Assembly (NCBI GenBank): GCA_963762735.1
Contig: CAVXMG010000021.1
Location: 244,106 to 308,105 of the forward strand
Direction of reading: 5' to 3'
Source of the DNA: DASXKD01 sp963762735
Lineage (GTDB): Bacteria > Actinomycetota > Actinomycetes > Streptosporangiales > Streptosporangiaceae
Length of the DNA stretch: 64,000 nt
A program made the position numbers and the translations under genes. Numbering within the stretch: position 1 is the stretch's first letter; the number at the start of each line of letters is the position of its first letter. Of the stretch, positions 35,720-44,814 are shown in pieces. Below the pieces are notes generated by a model. The model did not search any database. It saw only the letters and a program-made list of their open reading frames with translations, and was not told the DNA's origin.

Positions 35720-37444
35720 TCAACCATGCACGTAGCTCCCCGGCGCGTCACCGATCGCCGGGTACTTTTCACTTCCCATCGAAGGCGGATCAGTACGGTG
35801 CCCCGCCCGCCGGCCCGCCCACTTGGCCCAGTCCTCCCACCAGGACCCGCTGTGGTGCTCTGCCGCCTCCCGCCACTGGCGCGCGGTGGCCGGATTCGGC
35901 GTCTTGGACACCTCGTACCAGGCCTTCGGGCCTGGCGGGTTCACGATGCCGGCGATGTGGCCGCCGCTGGAGAGCAGGTAACGGACGTCCCCGCCCATCA
36001 GCCCGGTCGTCTTGTAGGACGCGGGCCAGGGCACGATGTGGTCGTTGATGGCACCGACCACATAGACGTCGTTGCCGACGTCGGCCAGCGACAACCGCCG
36101 TCCCTTGACCTCGAGCACGCCCCGGGCCAGTTCGTTGCGCAGGTACAGCGAACGCAGGTAGAACGCGTGCATGGTGGCGGGCATGCGGGTGTTGTCGCTG
36201 TTCCAGGCCAGGATGTCGAAGGCCGGCGGGTCCTGCCCGAGCAGCCAGTTGGACACCACGTAGTTGAAGATCAGGTCGTTGGGCCGCAGCGTGTCGAACG
36301 TCGTGGCCATCTGCTGGCCCTCCAGGACACCCTGCTGCTCCATCTGCCGTTCCAGCCGGGACACGGTGGCCTCGTCGGTGAACACGCCGAGCACGCCCGG
36401 CTCGCTGTAGTCGAGCAGGGTGTTCAGCAGGGTGATCGAGCCGAGCCGGTCGTCGCCCGTGCCGGCCAGGTAGGCGGCGAGCATGCCGGTGAGCGCACCG
36501 CCAAGGCACAGCCCGACGATGTCGATCTTCGGCGCCCCGGTGATGTCGGCGATCACGTCCAGCGCGGTCTGCGGGCCGTGTACCAGGTAGTCGTCCAGGG
36601 TCACGCCGCGCATGCTCGGGTCCGGGTTGCGGTAGGAGATGGCGAAGACCGTGCGCTCGTGGGTGATGGCCCACTCCAGGAAGCTGCGGCCGGGGGCCAG
36701 GTCCATGATGTAGTACTTGTTGATCCACGGCGGGCTGGCCAGCATCGGTACCGACCGGACCTGGGGAGTCTGCGGCGCGTACTGGATCAGCTCCATCAGG
36801 TCGTTGCGGAAGACGACCTTGCCGGGGGTGGCGGCCAGGTTCCGGCCGATCTCGAACGGCCGGGTGTCCACCTGCCGGGGCATGCCCCTGTTGTTCCTGA
36901 GGTCGTCGAGGAAGTTCCTGGCGCCAGCCACCACGCTCGCACCGCCTGTCTCGAACGCACGCTTGAGCGCCGCCGGGTTGGTGGCCAGGTAGTTGGTCGG
37001 CGCCAGCGCCGCGACTATCAGGTCGGATACAAGCCGTGCCTTCGCATCGGTCACCGGGTCGCCGCGGCCGGCGGTCAGCAGGTCATCGGTGAGCCCCACC
37101 GCGGCGAAATACGCCTGCCCGATGGCGAAGAATGCCGGGTTGTCCCGCCAGGTCCGGTCCGCGAACCTCTTGTCTTTCGCCAGCACCCCGGTGCCCGGCT
37201 CGTTCCCGTCCACGCCGCGGCCCGTCCAGCGTGCGGCAGCCTCCGGGCCTATCCCGGCCAGGGTCGCCGCGAACCGCCAGAACGCCTCGGAGGCCGCGTA
37301 GGGATGCAGCGCGGCACGCCAGGCGACGGCCAGCAGCGAACTGCCGAAGCTGACCGGGTCGAGCCTGGCGAACAGGCCGCCCTCGGGAGCGACAGCCGCC
37401 ATGGCGTCCTCACCTGCGGCCGACGCCCTTTCCGCTCCATCCAT
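35720..37444 (-). CDS. phaC: Polyhydroxyalkanoate synthase (class I-like PhaC)
   Basis: The 574-residue protein has the alpha/beta-hydrolase lipase-like box GLCLGG with catalytic Cys313, Asp468 in AINDHIVPW and His496 in SSGGHIAGIV, the full catalytic triad of PhaC. It polymerises hydroxyacyl-CoA into granules. ATG 37444 follows AAGGAGG. The length fits class I enzymes. No phaA or phaB is present here. The next gene downstream is the phasin, after a hairpin. Confidence 0.93.
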   Translation of the reverse strand: MDGAERASAAGEDAMAAVAPEGGLFARLDPVSFGSSLLAVAWRAALHPYAASEAFWRFAATLAGIGPEAAARWTGRGVDGNEPGTGVLAKDKRFADRTWRDNPAFFAIGQAYFAAVGLTDDLLTAGRGDPVTDAKARLVSDLIVAALAPTNYLATNPAALKRAFETGGASVVAGARNFLDDLRNNRGMPRQVDTRPFEIGRNLAATPGKVVFRNDLMELIQYAPQTPQVRSVPMLASPPWINKYYIMDLAPGRSFLEWAITHERTVFAISYRNPDPSMRGVTLDDYLVHGPQTALDVIADITGAPKIDIVGLCLGGALTGMLAAYLAGTGDDRLGSITLLNTLLDYSEPGVLGVFTDEATVSRLERQMEQQGVLEGQQMATTFDTLRPNDLIFNYVVSNWLLGQDPPAFDILAWNSDNTRMPATMHAFYLRSLYLRNELARGVLEVKGRRLSLADVGNDVYVVGAINDHIVPWPASYKTTGLMGGDVRYLLSSGGHIAGIVNPPGPKAWYEVSKTPNPATARQWREAAEHHSGSWWEDWAKWAGRRAGHRTDPPSMGSEKYPAIGDAPGSYVHG

Positions 37445-37680
37445 GACCGTCCTCCTTAGCGGGCCCCCTCGCGGGCGTTCGGCCCGGCCGCGGCACCCCA
37501 GCGCCTGTCCATATCGTGCTATGCCCACCCGGACAGGGCCGCAGCGGCCCCACCGCCTTCGTGCGACCGCCCCGGGCAGACGACCGGGCCGTCGCGAAAC
37601 ACCCTGCCATGGCGTAACAATGTGCGTGCCCGCGGTCGGCGGGTATCACGCCAGGACGCCGACGGCGAAAGGAGGCGCTG

Positions 37681-38871
37681 GTGACCTGCACTCTGCACGT
37701 GGCCTGGGACGACCGGCTGACCCGGTATGACTTCGGGCCCGGGCACCCACTGGCACCGGTCCGGGTCGAGCTGACCGTCGAACTCGCGCGCGATTTTGGC
37801 GTGCTGAACGGGGCCGGGGTGACGGTGGCCGTACCGGAGCCCGCCACCATGGCCGAGATCGAACTGGTGCACGACCCGGCTTATATCGGCGCCGTGCGCC
37901 AGGCCAGCGCCGGGGAGACCGACGATCTGCGTTTCCTGCTGCGCTTCGGGCTCGGCACTCCGGATGACCCGGTGTTCCCCGGGATGCACGACGCGTCGGC
38001 GCTGGTGGCTGGCGCGTCGCTGGCCGCGGCCCGCGCGATGTGGGCCGGCGCGGCCGACCACGGCGCCAACATCGCGGGCGGCCTGCACCATGCGATGGCC
38101 GGTCACGCCAGCGGATTCTGCGTGTACAACGACCCGGCGATCGCCATCGCCTGGCTGCTCGGCCAGGGCGTCGAGCGGGTGGCCTATGTCGATATCGACG
38201 TACATCACGGCGACGGCGTCCAGGCGGCGTTCTGGGCCGACCCGCGGGTGCTGACCATCAGCCTGCACGAGCACCCGGCCACGCTGTTCCCCGGCACCGG
38301 CCTGCCCACCGAGACCGGTGCGCCCGGCGCCGAGGGCTATGCGGTGAACGTGGCGCTGCCGGCCGGCACTGGCGATAGCGGCTGGCTGCGCGCGTTCCAC
38401 GCGGTCGTGCCGCCGCTGCTGCGGGCGTTCCGGCCACAGGTGCTGGTGAGCCAGCACGGCTGCGACACGCACTGGACCGACCCGCTCGCCAACCTGGAGC
38501 TGAGCATCGACGCCCAGCGGGCCGCCCATGCCGCGATCCACCGGCTGGCCCACGAGACCGCGGGCGGGCGCTGGCTGCTGACCGGGGGCGGCGGCTATTC
38601 GCTGGTCGACGTGGTGCCCCGGACCTGGACGCATCTGCTCGCCGAGGCAGCGGGCAGTCCCATCGACCCGCAGGCGCCGACCCCGGCGGACTGGCGCGAG
38701 TACGTGCGGCGCCGGACCGGCCGATCGGCGCCCGAGCTGATGACCGAAGGCCGGCCAGCGCAGTACTCGCCGTTCGAGTCGGGTTACGATCCGGCGGACC
38801 CCATCGACCGGATGATCATGGCTACCCGGAACGCGGTCTTCCCGCTGCACGGCCTGATGCCGCTGCACTAG
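37681..38871 (+). CDS. acuC: Acetoin utilization AcuC-like histone deacetylase family protein
   Basis: The 396-residue protein has the zinc deacetylase signatures GGLHHAMAGHASGFCVYND, YVDIDVHHGDGVQ, LVSQHGCDTH and TGGGGYS. The His-Asp pairs match the active site of class I/II deacetylases. It probably removes acetyl groups from proteins such as acetyl-CoA synthetase. GTG 37681 follows AAAGGAGG. It is divergent from phaC across a 236-bp gap that likely has both promoters. Confidence 0.92.
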   Translation: MTCTLHVAWDDRLTRYDFGPGHPLAPVRVELTVELARDFGVLNGAGVTVAVPEPATMAEIELVHDPAYIGAVRQASAGETDDLRFLLRFGLGTPDDPVFPGMHDASALVAGASLAAARAMWAGAADHGANIAGGLHHAMAGHASGFCVYNDPAIAIAWLLGQGVERVAYVDIDVHHGDGVQAAFWADPRVLTISLHEHPATLFPGTGLPTETGAPGAEGYAVNVALPAGTGDSGWLRAFHAVVPPLLRAFRPQVLVSQHGCDTHWTDPLANLELSIDAQRAAHAAIHRLAHETAGGRWLLTGGGGYSLVDVVPRTWTHLLAEAAGSPIDPQAPTPADWREYVRRRTGRSAPELMTEGRPAQYSPFESGYDPADPIDRMIMATRNAVFPLHGLMPLH

Positions 38872-38944
38872 AACGGGACCTTGGGCTCTGGCCGGGAGCT
38901 ACGGAAGTGCATACCGTTCCTTGGTATTAGAGAAGGGACGGGTG

Positions 38945-39364
38945 ATGTACGAGAAGATTCTTGTCGCGGTGGACCACTCCGAGGTCTCCGAGCGGGCCCT
39001 GGCGGCCGCGCGCGAACTGGCCTCGCTGTCGCACGGTGAGGTGTGGGTCTTGCACCTGCGCGAACGTGAGCCGATGGGCAAGACAGGCCTGCTGACCTCC
39101 GCGGAGTCGTCCGACGAGGCCACGGACGCGGTCAATAGCGCGATGGCGGATCTCACCAAGGCGGGGATCAAGGCCCACGCCGTGGTCAGGGACACCTTGT
39201 TCGGCAAGGCGGCCCAGGAGATCGTCAGCGACGCGGCCGGGATCGATGCCGGTGTGATCGTGATGGGCACACGCGGCCGTGGAGACCTGGCCGGCCTGGT
39301 GCTTGGCAGCACCGCGCACAAGGTCATCCACCTAGCCGACCGGCCGGTGCTCATAGTGCGGTGA
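38945..39364 (+). CDS. Universal stress protein
   Basis: The 139-residue UspA-like protein starts YEKILVAVDHSEVSERALAA and ends VIVMGTRGRGDLAGLVLGSTAHKV. It carries the ATP-binding G-2x-G-9x-G(S/T) signature. ATG 38945 has a GAAGGGACGGG site. A GGGACCTTGGGCTCT sequence at 38875-38889 looks like half of a hypoxia-type operator, but this is weak. Confidence 0.93.
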   Translation: MYEKILVAVDHSEVSERALAAARELASLSHGEVWVLHLREREPMGKTGLLTSAESSDEATDAVNSAMADLTKAGIKAHAVVRDTLFGKAAQEIVSDAAGIDAGVIVMGTRGRGDLAGLVLGSTAHKVIHLADRPVLIVR

Positions 39365-39460
39365 CCGCGGACGGCCGACTTCACAGCCCTCAGCGACTTA
39401 CTACGAAATCGTGATACACGACATCGTAGAACTGGATCGGGGGCGCCTGGCCTGCGCTGG

Positions 39461-39947
39461 TCAGGAGACGGCCACCGGGGCGCTGACCATCGGCGGTTGC
39501 GCACCCACGGCAGCGGTGATGATCACCAGCGGACACCGTGCGCTCCGCATGCAGGCGCGGATGACCGGCCCGGCCGGGCGCCCGGTCACGCCCGCGTCGG
39601 CAGCCGCCCCGAGCACGAGCAGGGAAGCGTCCCTGGAGCGGTGCGCGAGAATCCGTTCGGCCATTCCCTCGGCGACCTCCGCCGTGACACCCGCGGGCAC
39701 CCCGGTACCGAAGGCGGCGCGCATGATCGCGGCGAGGTGTTCCCTGGCGCGGAGCCGTTCCTGCCCGCTGGCGTGGCTGTCGCCGAGAATGGCGTAGGAA
39801 GCACGGCCGGCGAGCCGGTTCCCAGGCGTGCACGACGTGCAGCGTGGTGTGGCGGAGTCGCGCTTCCGCGGCAGCCCACCGCAGTGCCGCGACAGACCCT
39901 GCGGACCGCTTAACCCCGACCACGATCGCGCTGCTGCACGGGCTCAT
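39461..39947 (-). pseudogene. Universal stress protein, one-base frameshift
   Basis: GTG 39947 begins PCSSAIVVGVKRSAGSVAALRWA and leads to HVVHAWEP. It then breaks at about 39825; the next frame continues NRLAGRASYAILGD and ends with DASLLVLGAAADAG, VTGRPAGP and PLVIITAAV before the stop at 39461. One corrected base would give a normal Usp of about 160 residues. The signal is too clean for old decay. Confidence 0.75.
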
Positions 39948-40602
39948 TCACGACGGCCTCCAGAACATCCTCGTCCTGCGAACATCTCACATCGGCCCCG
40001 GTCCGTCCGCAAGAGCCGAAGGTGCCTTCCAATGCCCCCGCCTGCCACCGGTCCAGAGCAGCCCGCTCTCCGGGCCCAGACCCTCGTGCCACCCGGCCGG
40101 CCCGATGGTGCCGGTGGCCGCGCCGCCGGTCGAAAGATGCCTGGCAATGGATGGGCTTCCATATTCCGTTTTGGTTTTCTGTTGTTTACCAGGACCGGGC
40201 ACTCAACTGGGCGGCACCAATCTTCCGGAACCCCACGGCAATTCCGATAGCAATTGCCCTTGGCGCGTTCCCAGTGGGCACTGGCCGACCTGGCCTTCTT
40301 CGCCTTCTGATAACGCTCATGTTCTGACCAGAATATTCGCACTGGTGTTCGACTGGAATCTTGGCCTGCCTTGACTACTCTTACCCGACACTCCGGAATT
40401 GAACCTGTGGTCTTCACCGGTGAAGTCGCTACTCGCCCTCCGCATGACCTGCGCAGGCTCACCGCGATCCCGCAAATGAGGTAGGCGTAACCATCCGTTC
40501 GCCGCAGCACCAGATGATCTCCCTTGCCTAGCGTCTAATCCAGGCCCGCAAGCGGGTCATGGGGAGACACATGAGGCGTCACGCCTCTTACGGGGGGATT
40601 CG
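39948..40602. other. Long intergenic region upstream of the exopolysaccharide operon
   Basis: About 655 bp without a supported gene, AT-richer than the neighbours from about 40150 to 40420. Just before the first gene are a CCCGCAAGCGGG hairpin (about 40547-40558) and a GAGGCG-TCA-CGCCTC hairpin (about 40573-40587). The region may be a promoter with a structured leader. The open frame on the minus strand at 39944-40510 has no coding features. Confidence 0.5.
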
Positions 40603-40863
40603 GTGCACTACTCTGCGGGCTTGGCCGGGCTGGCCGCGGTCGGCGGTGCCGCCACCTTGCCGGGCAGCGGGGTGCTGTGGCTCACGGCGCGACTGTTGCT
40701 TGACGGCGCGGGGGCGCTGTTCGGGCTGTACCTGCTGATCCTCGTCACCCTGTTCCTGTCCGGCTACGTGATGCGGCTCCGCCGGCAAGCCAGCCCCCGC
40801 GATCGCACGTTCGGCGAGGCGGGCGCCCGCGAGATCGCCGCGTCGGAGCCGGCCCGGCCATGA
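40603..40863 (+). CDS. Small membrane protein of the exopolysaccharide operon
   Basis: The 86-residue protein starts with GTG 40603 and has two hydrophobic segments (about 6-28 and 33-55), then a basic Arg-rich tail. No family is recognised. Its stop overlaps the next start by ATGA, so it is translationally coupled to the glycosyltransferase. Small membrane partners are known for some processive synthases; here that is inference. Confidence 0.65.
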   Translation: MHYSAGLAGLAAVGGAATLPGSGVLWLTARLLLDGAGALFGLYLLILVTLFLSGYVMRLRRQASPRDRTFGEAGAREIAASEPARP

Positions 40864-42363
40864 TCGGCCTCGCTGCCAGGCCGGCCCTTCACTCGGCGGC
40901 CCTGGTGAACCTCGGCTGGGACCGGCCCCTGGCCTGGCTGGCTGCTGGCCTGGTCGCTCTCGGCGTCGGTTACAGCCTCGGCATGCTTGGGCTGTCCAGG
41001 CGCAGCCCGCGGTACGGCACCGCCGGCCCCGCCATCGCCCAAGCCGCCACCCTGATCCTTCCCCGGATAGCGGTGCCGCCTGCCCCCGGGAACGAGCGCG
41101 CCTGCCCCGGCATCCGGCGCGGCAACCACGAACGAGGGTCCGGCCGCCGCGCGCGGCGGGGTGTTCTACGTCTTCCTGATGCCGTGCCTGAACGAGGAAC
41201 TGGTGATCGCCCGCAGCCTGCAACGGCTGTTGTCCATGCCCGCGGGCAACTTCGCCGTCATGGTCATCGACGATGGCTCCGACGACGGCACGGCCGCGGC
41301 GGTGACCGGTGTCGCGGACGAGCGGGTGTGGCTGCTGAGCCGGAAGCTGCCCAACGCCCGGCAGGGCAAGGGCGAGGCGCTGAACGACGCGATAGCCCAG
41401 TTGGTGTGCAGCCACCGGCTGGCCGGCCGGGACCCGGACAACGTGATCATCGCCGTGGTGGACGCCGACGGCCACCTCGACCCGCACGCCCTCGCCGACG
41501 TCACCGAGTTCTTCGCCGACCCGGCGGTGGGCGCGGTGCAGATCGGCGTCCGGATCAGCAACAGGGACCGGAGCATGCTCGCCCGGATGCAGGACATGGA
41601 GTTCGTCATCTACACCGAGGTGTTCCAGCGGGGACGGCGGCACCTGGGAAGCGTCGGGCTCGGCGGCAACGGCCAGTTCGTCCGGCTGTCGGCACTGCGG
41701 TCGCTCGGGCCCGCACCGTGGACCCGCAGCCTGACCGAGGACCTGGACCTGGGAGTCCGGCTGGCCGCAGCGGGCTGGCGCAACGAGTACTGTCGCACGG
41801 CGGCCGTGCACCAGCAGGGCGTCGTCGAAGTCAAGCGGCTGATCAGGCAGCGGGCCCGCTGGTTCCAGGGGAACCTGCAGTCCTGGCGGCTGATCCCGCT
41901 CGTGCTCCGCAGCATGCCCGGCCGCAGGGGTGCTGACTTGCTGTTCCTGTTGTCCGGTCCGGCACTGGTGCTGATCGCCTCGCTGCTCACGGTGTCCTTC
42001 TGCGTGGTGCTGGCCAACTGCGCGATCCTCGCGGCGACCGGCCACGACCCGTTCGGCCCCTGGGTCGCCGTCACCTACGCGCTGATCCTCGGACCGACCC
42101 TGGCCTACGCCGGGGTGTACTGGAAAAAGGAGCGTGCCACGGGCCTGCGGCTGGTGAAAGCCTTCTGGCTGGCGCACCTGTACGTGGGCTACACCATGAT
42201 CTGGTACGCGTCCGGCTGGCGGGCGGCCGTCCGCGCGATGCGCGGCCGCACGGGCTGGGCCAAGACCGACCGCGTAGCCGAAGGACGCACCGCAGCCCCG
42301 GCCCCGGCCACACCAGTCCAACCCCAGCAAAGCCCAACCGGCGCCGGGCTGTGCTGGCGGTGA
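40860..42363 (+). CDS. Processive family 2 glycosyltransferase, probably frameshifted near its N-terminus
   Basis: From GTG-like codon 41161 the main frame encodes a GT2 domain: PCLNEELVIARSL, VIDDGSDDG, DADGHLDP (DxD), a second acidic motif SLTEDLDLGVRL, and QRARWFQGN (Q/RxxRW). Then come three or four membrane helices. This is the hallmark of processive synthases such as those for poly-GlcNAc, hyaluronan or cellulose. An upstream frame from ATG 40860 encodes a membrane helix and meets it near 41085 at a CCCCC run one base out, so I infer one gene of about 500 codons. The nucleotide-sugar donor is unknown; the downstream WecB suggests UDP-GlcNAc or UDP-ManNAc. Confidence 0.85.
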
Positions 42364-42989
42364 CCGCCGCGCTCCTCGCCTGCGCCACCGCCGCCGCCGT
42401 GGTCATGTTGGCCGGGCTCGGGACCCACGGCGGGACGTCCAGCCCCTGGCGCGTCGTGTTCACCGGCCACGGCCAGGTCACCGGCGCCACGCAGGGCCGG
42501 GCGATCGTGCTGGCGCCGGAGCGGGCCACCGCCCCCGGCAGCACCCACGCGGCGCTGGTGGTCTCGGCCCAGCGCTACAGGGACTTCACCGCCACCGTCA
42601 CGGTGCGGACACTGAGCCAGCTTCGGCAGGGCACGGCCGGGGCGCCGCATCCCTGGGAAGTCGCCTGGGTCCTCTGGCACTACACCTCCAACCGCAGCTT
42701 CTACGCCCTCACCCTGGAACAACACGGCTGGGTGCTCTCGAAGCAGGACCCGGCCTACCGAGGCGACGAGCGATTTCTCGCCTCGGGGCGCACGCCGGGA
42801 TTCCCGGTCGGCCGCCCGCACCAGGTGCAGATCACCCAGACCGGGCCCACGATCACGGTCCGCGCCGACGGACACCTGCTCACCCGGTTCACCGACACCC
42901 AGCGGCCGTACCTCACCGGCTCGCTCGGCCTGTACTGCGAGGACTCAAAGGCCCGGTTCGAGGCCGTCCACATACGCCACCGCACCTGA
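42351..42989 (+). CDS. Membrane-anchored jelly-roll (DUF1080/GH16-like) protein
   Basis: The 212-residue protein begins at GTG 42351, overlapping the glycosyltransferase stop. Residues 4-25 are a signal anchor. The rest has a concanavalin A-like beta-sandwich pattern (WEVAWVLWHYTSNRSFYALTL, GRPHQVQITQTG, ITVRADGHLLTRF, GSLGLYCEDSKARF). It is probably extracytoplasmic and could bind or process the polymer made by its neighbour. Catalytic residues are not evident. Confidence 0.72.
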   Translation: MLAVTAALLACATAAAVVMLAGLGTHGGTSSPWRVVFTGHGQVTGATQGRAIVLAPERATAPGSTHAALVVSAQRYRDFTATVTVRTLSQLRQGTAGAPHPWEVAWVLWHYTSNRSFYALTLEQHGWVLSKQDPAYRGDERFLASGRTPGFPVGRPHQVQITQTGPTITVRADGHLLTRFTDTQRPYLTGSLGLYCEDSKARFEAVHIRHRT

Positions 42990-43038
42990 CCACCAGCACA
43001 CCACGGACGCGGCGGGGGGCCGCTGCGCCAGCACAGCC

Positions 43039-44280
43039 ATGCCAAATACGGGGGATCTCATGTTCGGACCACACAGCACGCCCGCTTCCAGCCCAGGCCG
43101 CCACGGCCAGGACCCGCGGCGGATCATGGTGATCTACGGCACCCGGCCGGAGGCGGTCAAGGTCGCGCCGCTGATCCAGGCCCTGGAGGCCGCACCGCTT
43201 TTCACCGCGGTAGTAGCGGTGACCGCCCAGCACCGGTCCATGCTGGACCAGGTCAACGAGGTGTTCGGCATCACGCCGGACTTCGACCTGAATATCCACC
43301 AGCCAGGACAGACGCTGACGTCCATCACCACGCGCGCGCTGGCCGGCGTTCAGCAACTACTCGCCGAGCAGCGACCGGACGCCGTCGTCGTGCAGGGGGA
43401 CACCACCACCGTGTTCGCCGCCGCGCTCGCCGCGTTCTACGAGAAGATCCCCGTCGTGCACCTGGAGGCGGGCCTGCGCACCGACGACCCGTACTCGCCG
43501 TACCCCGAGGAGATCAACCGCCGCCTGGCCACCCAGCTGGCCACGCTGCACCTGGCTCCGACGGCGACGAGCAAGGCCAACCTGCTGGCCGAGAACGTGG
43601 ACCCGGCCACCGTCGTGGTTACCGGCAACACGGTCATCGACGCCCTGCTCTGGACGTCGTCCCGTGAGCTGGACTACGGCGACCCGGCACTGGCCGGGCT
43701 GGACGACAGCGACGCGCCGGTGCTGCTGGTCACCGCGCACCGCAGGGAGTCGTTGGGCGCCCCGATGCGGGCGGTGGGCCGCGCCCTGGCCAGGATCGCG
43801 AAGGCGCACCCGGAGCTTGCCGTGGTGTTCCCCGTGCACGCCAACCCGCTGGTGCGCGAGGCGGTGCTGCCCGCCATCGAGCACCTGCCCAACGTCACGG
43901 TCACCGAGCCGCTCGCCTACGGCGGCTTCGCCCGGCTGATGAAGCGGGCCACGGTCATCCTGACCGACAGCGGGGGCGTCCAGGAGGAGGGTCCCAGCCT
44001 GGGCAAGCCGGTCCTGGTGATGCGGGAGACCACGGAGCGCCCGGAGGCGGTCGAGGCCGGCACGGTCCGGCTAGTCGGCACCGACGAGGACCTGATCGTG
44101 CGGGCCACGAGCCGGTTGCTCACTGATCCCGCCGCCTACGCGGCGATGGCGGGTGCGATCAACCCCTACGGGGACGGCCATGCGGCGCAGCGGTCCGTCG
44201 CCGCGCTCGCCAGCCACTTCGGCCTGGGCGCGGCCCCGGCCGAGTTCGCTCCCGCGCCCATCCTGCGCAAGGCCAGCTAG
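43039..44280 (+). CDS. wecB: UDP-N-acetylglucosamine 2-epimerase (non-hydrolysing)
   Basis: The 413-residue protein has GTRPEAVKVAPLI, VVVQGDTTTVFA, HLEAGLRTDDPYSPYPEE, VTAHRRES and DSGGVQEEGPSLGKPVLVMR, all typical of WecB. It interconverts UDP-GlcNAc and UDP-ManNAc. It is the last gene of the operon that begins with the small membrane protein at 40603, so UDP-ManNAc may feed the polymer. The gene's 3' end is overlapped by an antisense reading frame of the MmcQ gene. Confidence 0.95.
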   Translation: MPNTGDLMFGPHSTPASSPGRHGQDPRRIMVIYGTRPEAVKVAPLIQALEAAPLFTAVVAVTAQHRSMLDQVNEVFGITPDFDLNIHQPGQTLTSITTRALAGVQQLLAEQRPDAVVVQGDTTTVFAAALAAFYEKIPVVHLEAGLRTDDPYSPYPEEINRRLATQLATLHLAPTATSKANLLAENVDPATVVVTGNTVIDALLWTSSRELDYGDPALAGLDDSDAPVLLVTAHRRESLGAPMRAVGRALARIAKAHPELAVVFPVHANPLVREAVLPAIEHLPNVTVTEPLAYGGFARLMKRATVILTDSGGVQEEGPSLGKPVLVMRETTERPEAVEAGTVRLVGTDEDLIVRATSRLLTDPAAYAAMAGAINPYGDGHAAQRSVAALASHFGLGAAPAEFAPAPILRKAS

Positions 44281-44809
44281 CAGCCAAGGCCAGCCCCGGG
44301 GGGTCGCTCCCCCGGGCCAGCAGGGCCAAGGCCCCCGCGACGAAGGAACGGGGCCTTAGGTCACGGGGGGTTCCGGGGGTCGCTCCCCCGGGCCAGCAGG
44401 GCCAAAGTCCACGCGACGAAGTCGCGAGGACTTTAGGCCACCGGGGGGTTCCGGGGGGTCGCTCCCCCGGGCCAGCACTGTAAGCCTCGGCGACCCGCTT
44501 GGGCACGCACATGCGCCACGCGTCGACCACCAGTTCGGCCAGTTCCGCCTGGTCGAGCTTGGCGAGCCGGGCACGTACCCAGTTGTAGCGCTCGTCCGAG
44601 CGCACCGGCATGAGGAACTTGTCCGGCTCGCTGGCCACCAGCGCGGCCCGCTCCTCCTTGGGAAAGCCGAAGCCGATCAGTTCCTCGTCCGGCGAGATGG
44701 ACAGGAAGACGATCCGGCCGACGCGGAACTTGACGTAGTCGCGGACCAGGGCCTCGTAGGCGCGGGGCAGGGCCAGGGCCAGCCTGCGCACGTCCTGCGC
44801 GGTAGCCAT
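44159..44809 (-). CDS. MmcQ/YjbR-like protein with repeat-encoded C-terminal extension
   Basis: ATG 44809 starts a normal MmcQ/YjbR domain (DVRRLALALPRAYE, VGRIVFLSISPDEE, DERYNWVRARLA, ELVVDAWRMCVPKRV) of about 115 residues. After that no stop occurs where the family ends. The frame runs through the GC-rich repeats and 122 bp antisense into wecB, adding about 100 residues of Pro/Arg-rich sequence. The natural stop was probably lost when the repeat entered. The start lies 5 bp after the SDR stop codon. Confidence 0.72.
   Translation of the reverse strand: MATAQDVRRLALALPRAYEALVRDYVKFRVGRIVFLSISPDEELIGFGFPKEERAALVASEPDKFLMPVRSDERYNWVRARLAKLDQAELAELVVDAWRMCVPKRVAEAYSAGPGERPPGTPRWPKVLATSSRGLWPCWPGGATPGTPRDLRPRSFVAGALALLARGSDPPGLALAASWPCAGWARERTRPGPRPGRSGWRARRRTAAPHGRPRRG
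44288..44487. repeat. GC-rich hairpin-repeat array, three copies of about 80 bp
   Basis: Three copies of a block like 'CCGGGGGGTCGCTCCCCCGG' (near 44296, 44373, 44451) are joined by spacers with their own hairpins: AAGGCCCC...GGGGCCTT at about 44327-44357 and AAAGTCC-CGCGAC...GTCGCG-GGACTTT at 44404-44434. The two spacer hairpins share layout and loops but have different paired stem bases. Confidence 0.85.
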
Positions 44810-44814
44810 GCCGG

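Noticed and set aside
40395..40435. A tRNA-like T-arm string (reverse strand GGTTCAATTCC).
   Set aside because: The flanking stems do not pair as in a tRNA and no anticodon arm is found.
39944..40510. A 188-codon minus-strand frame.
   Set aside because: No domain, no ribosome site, and composition like non-coding DNA.
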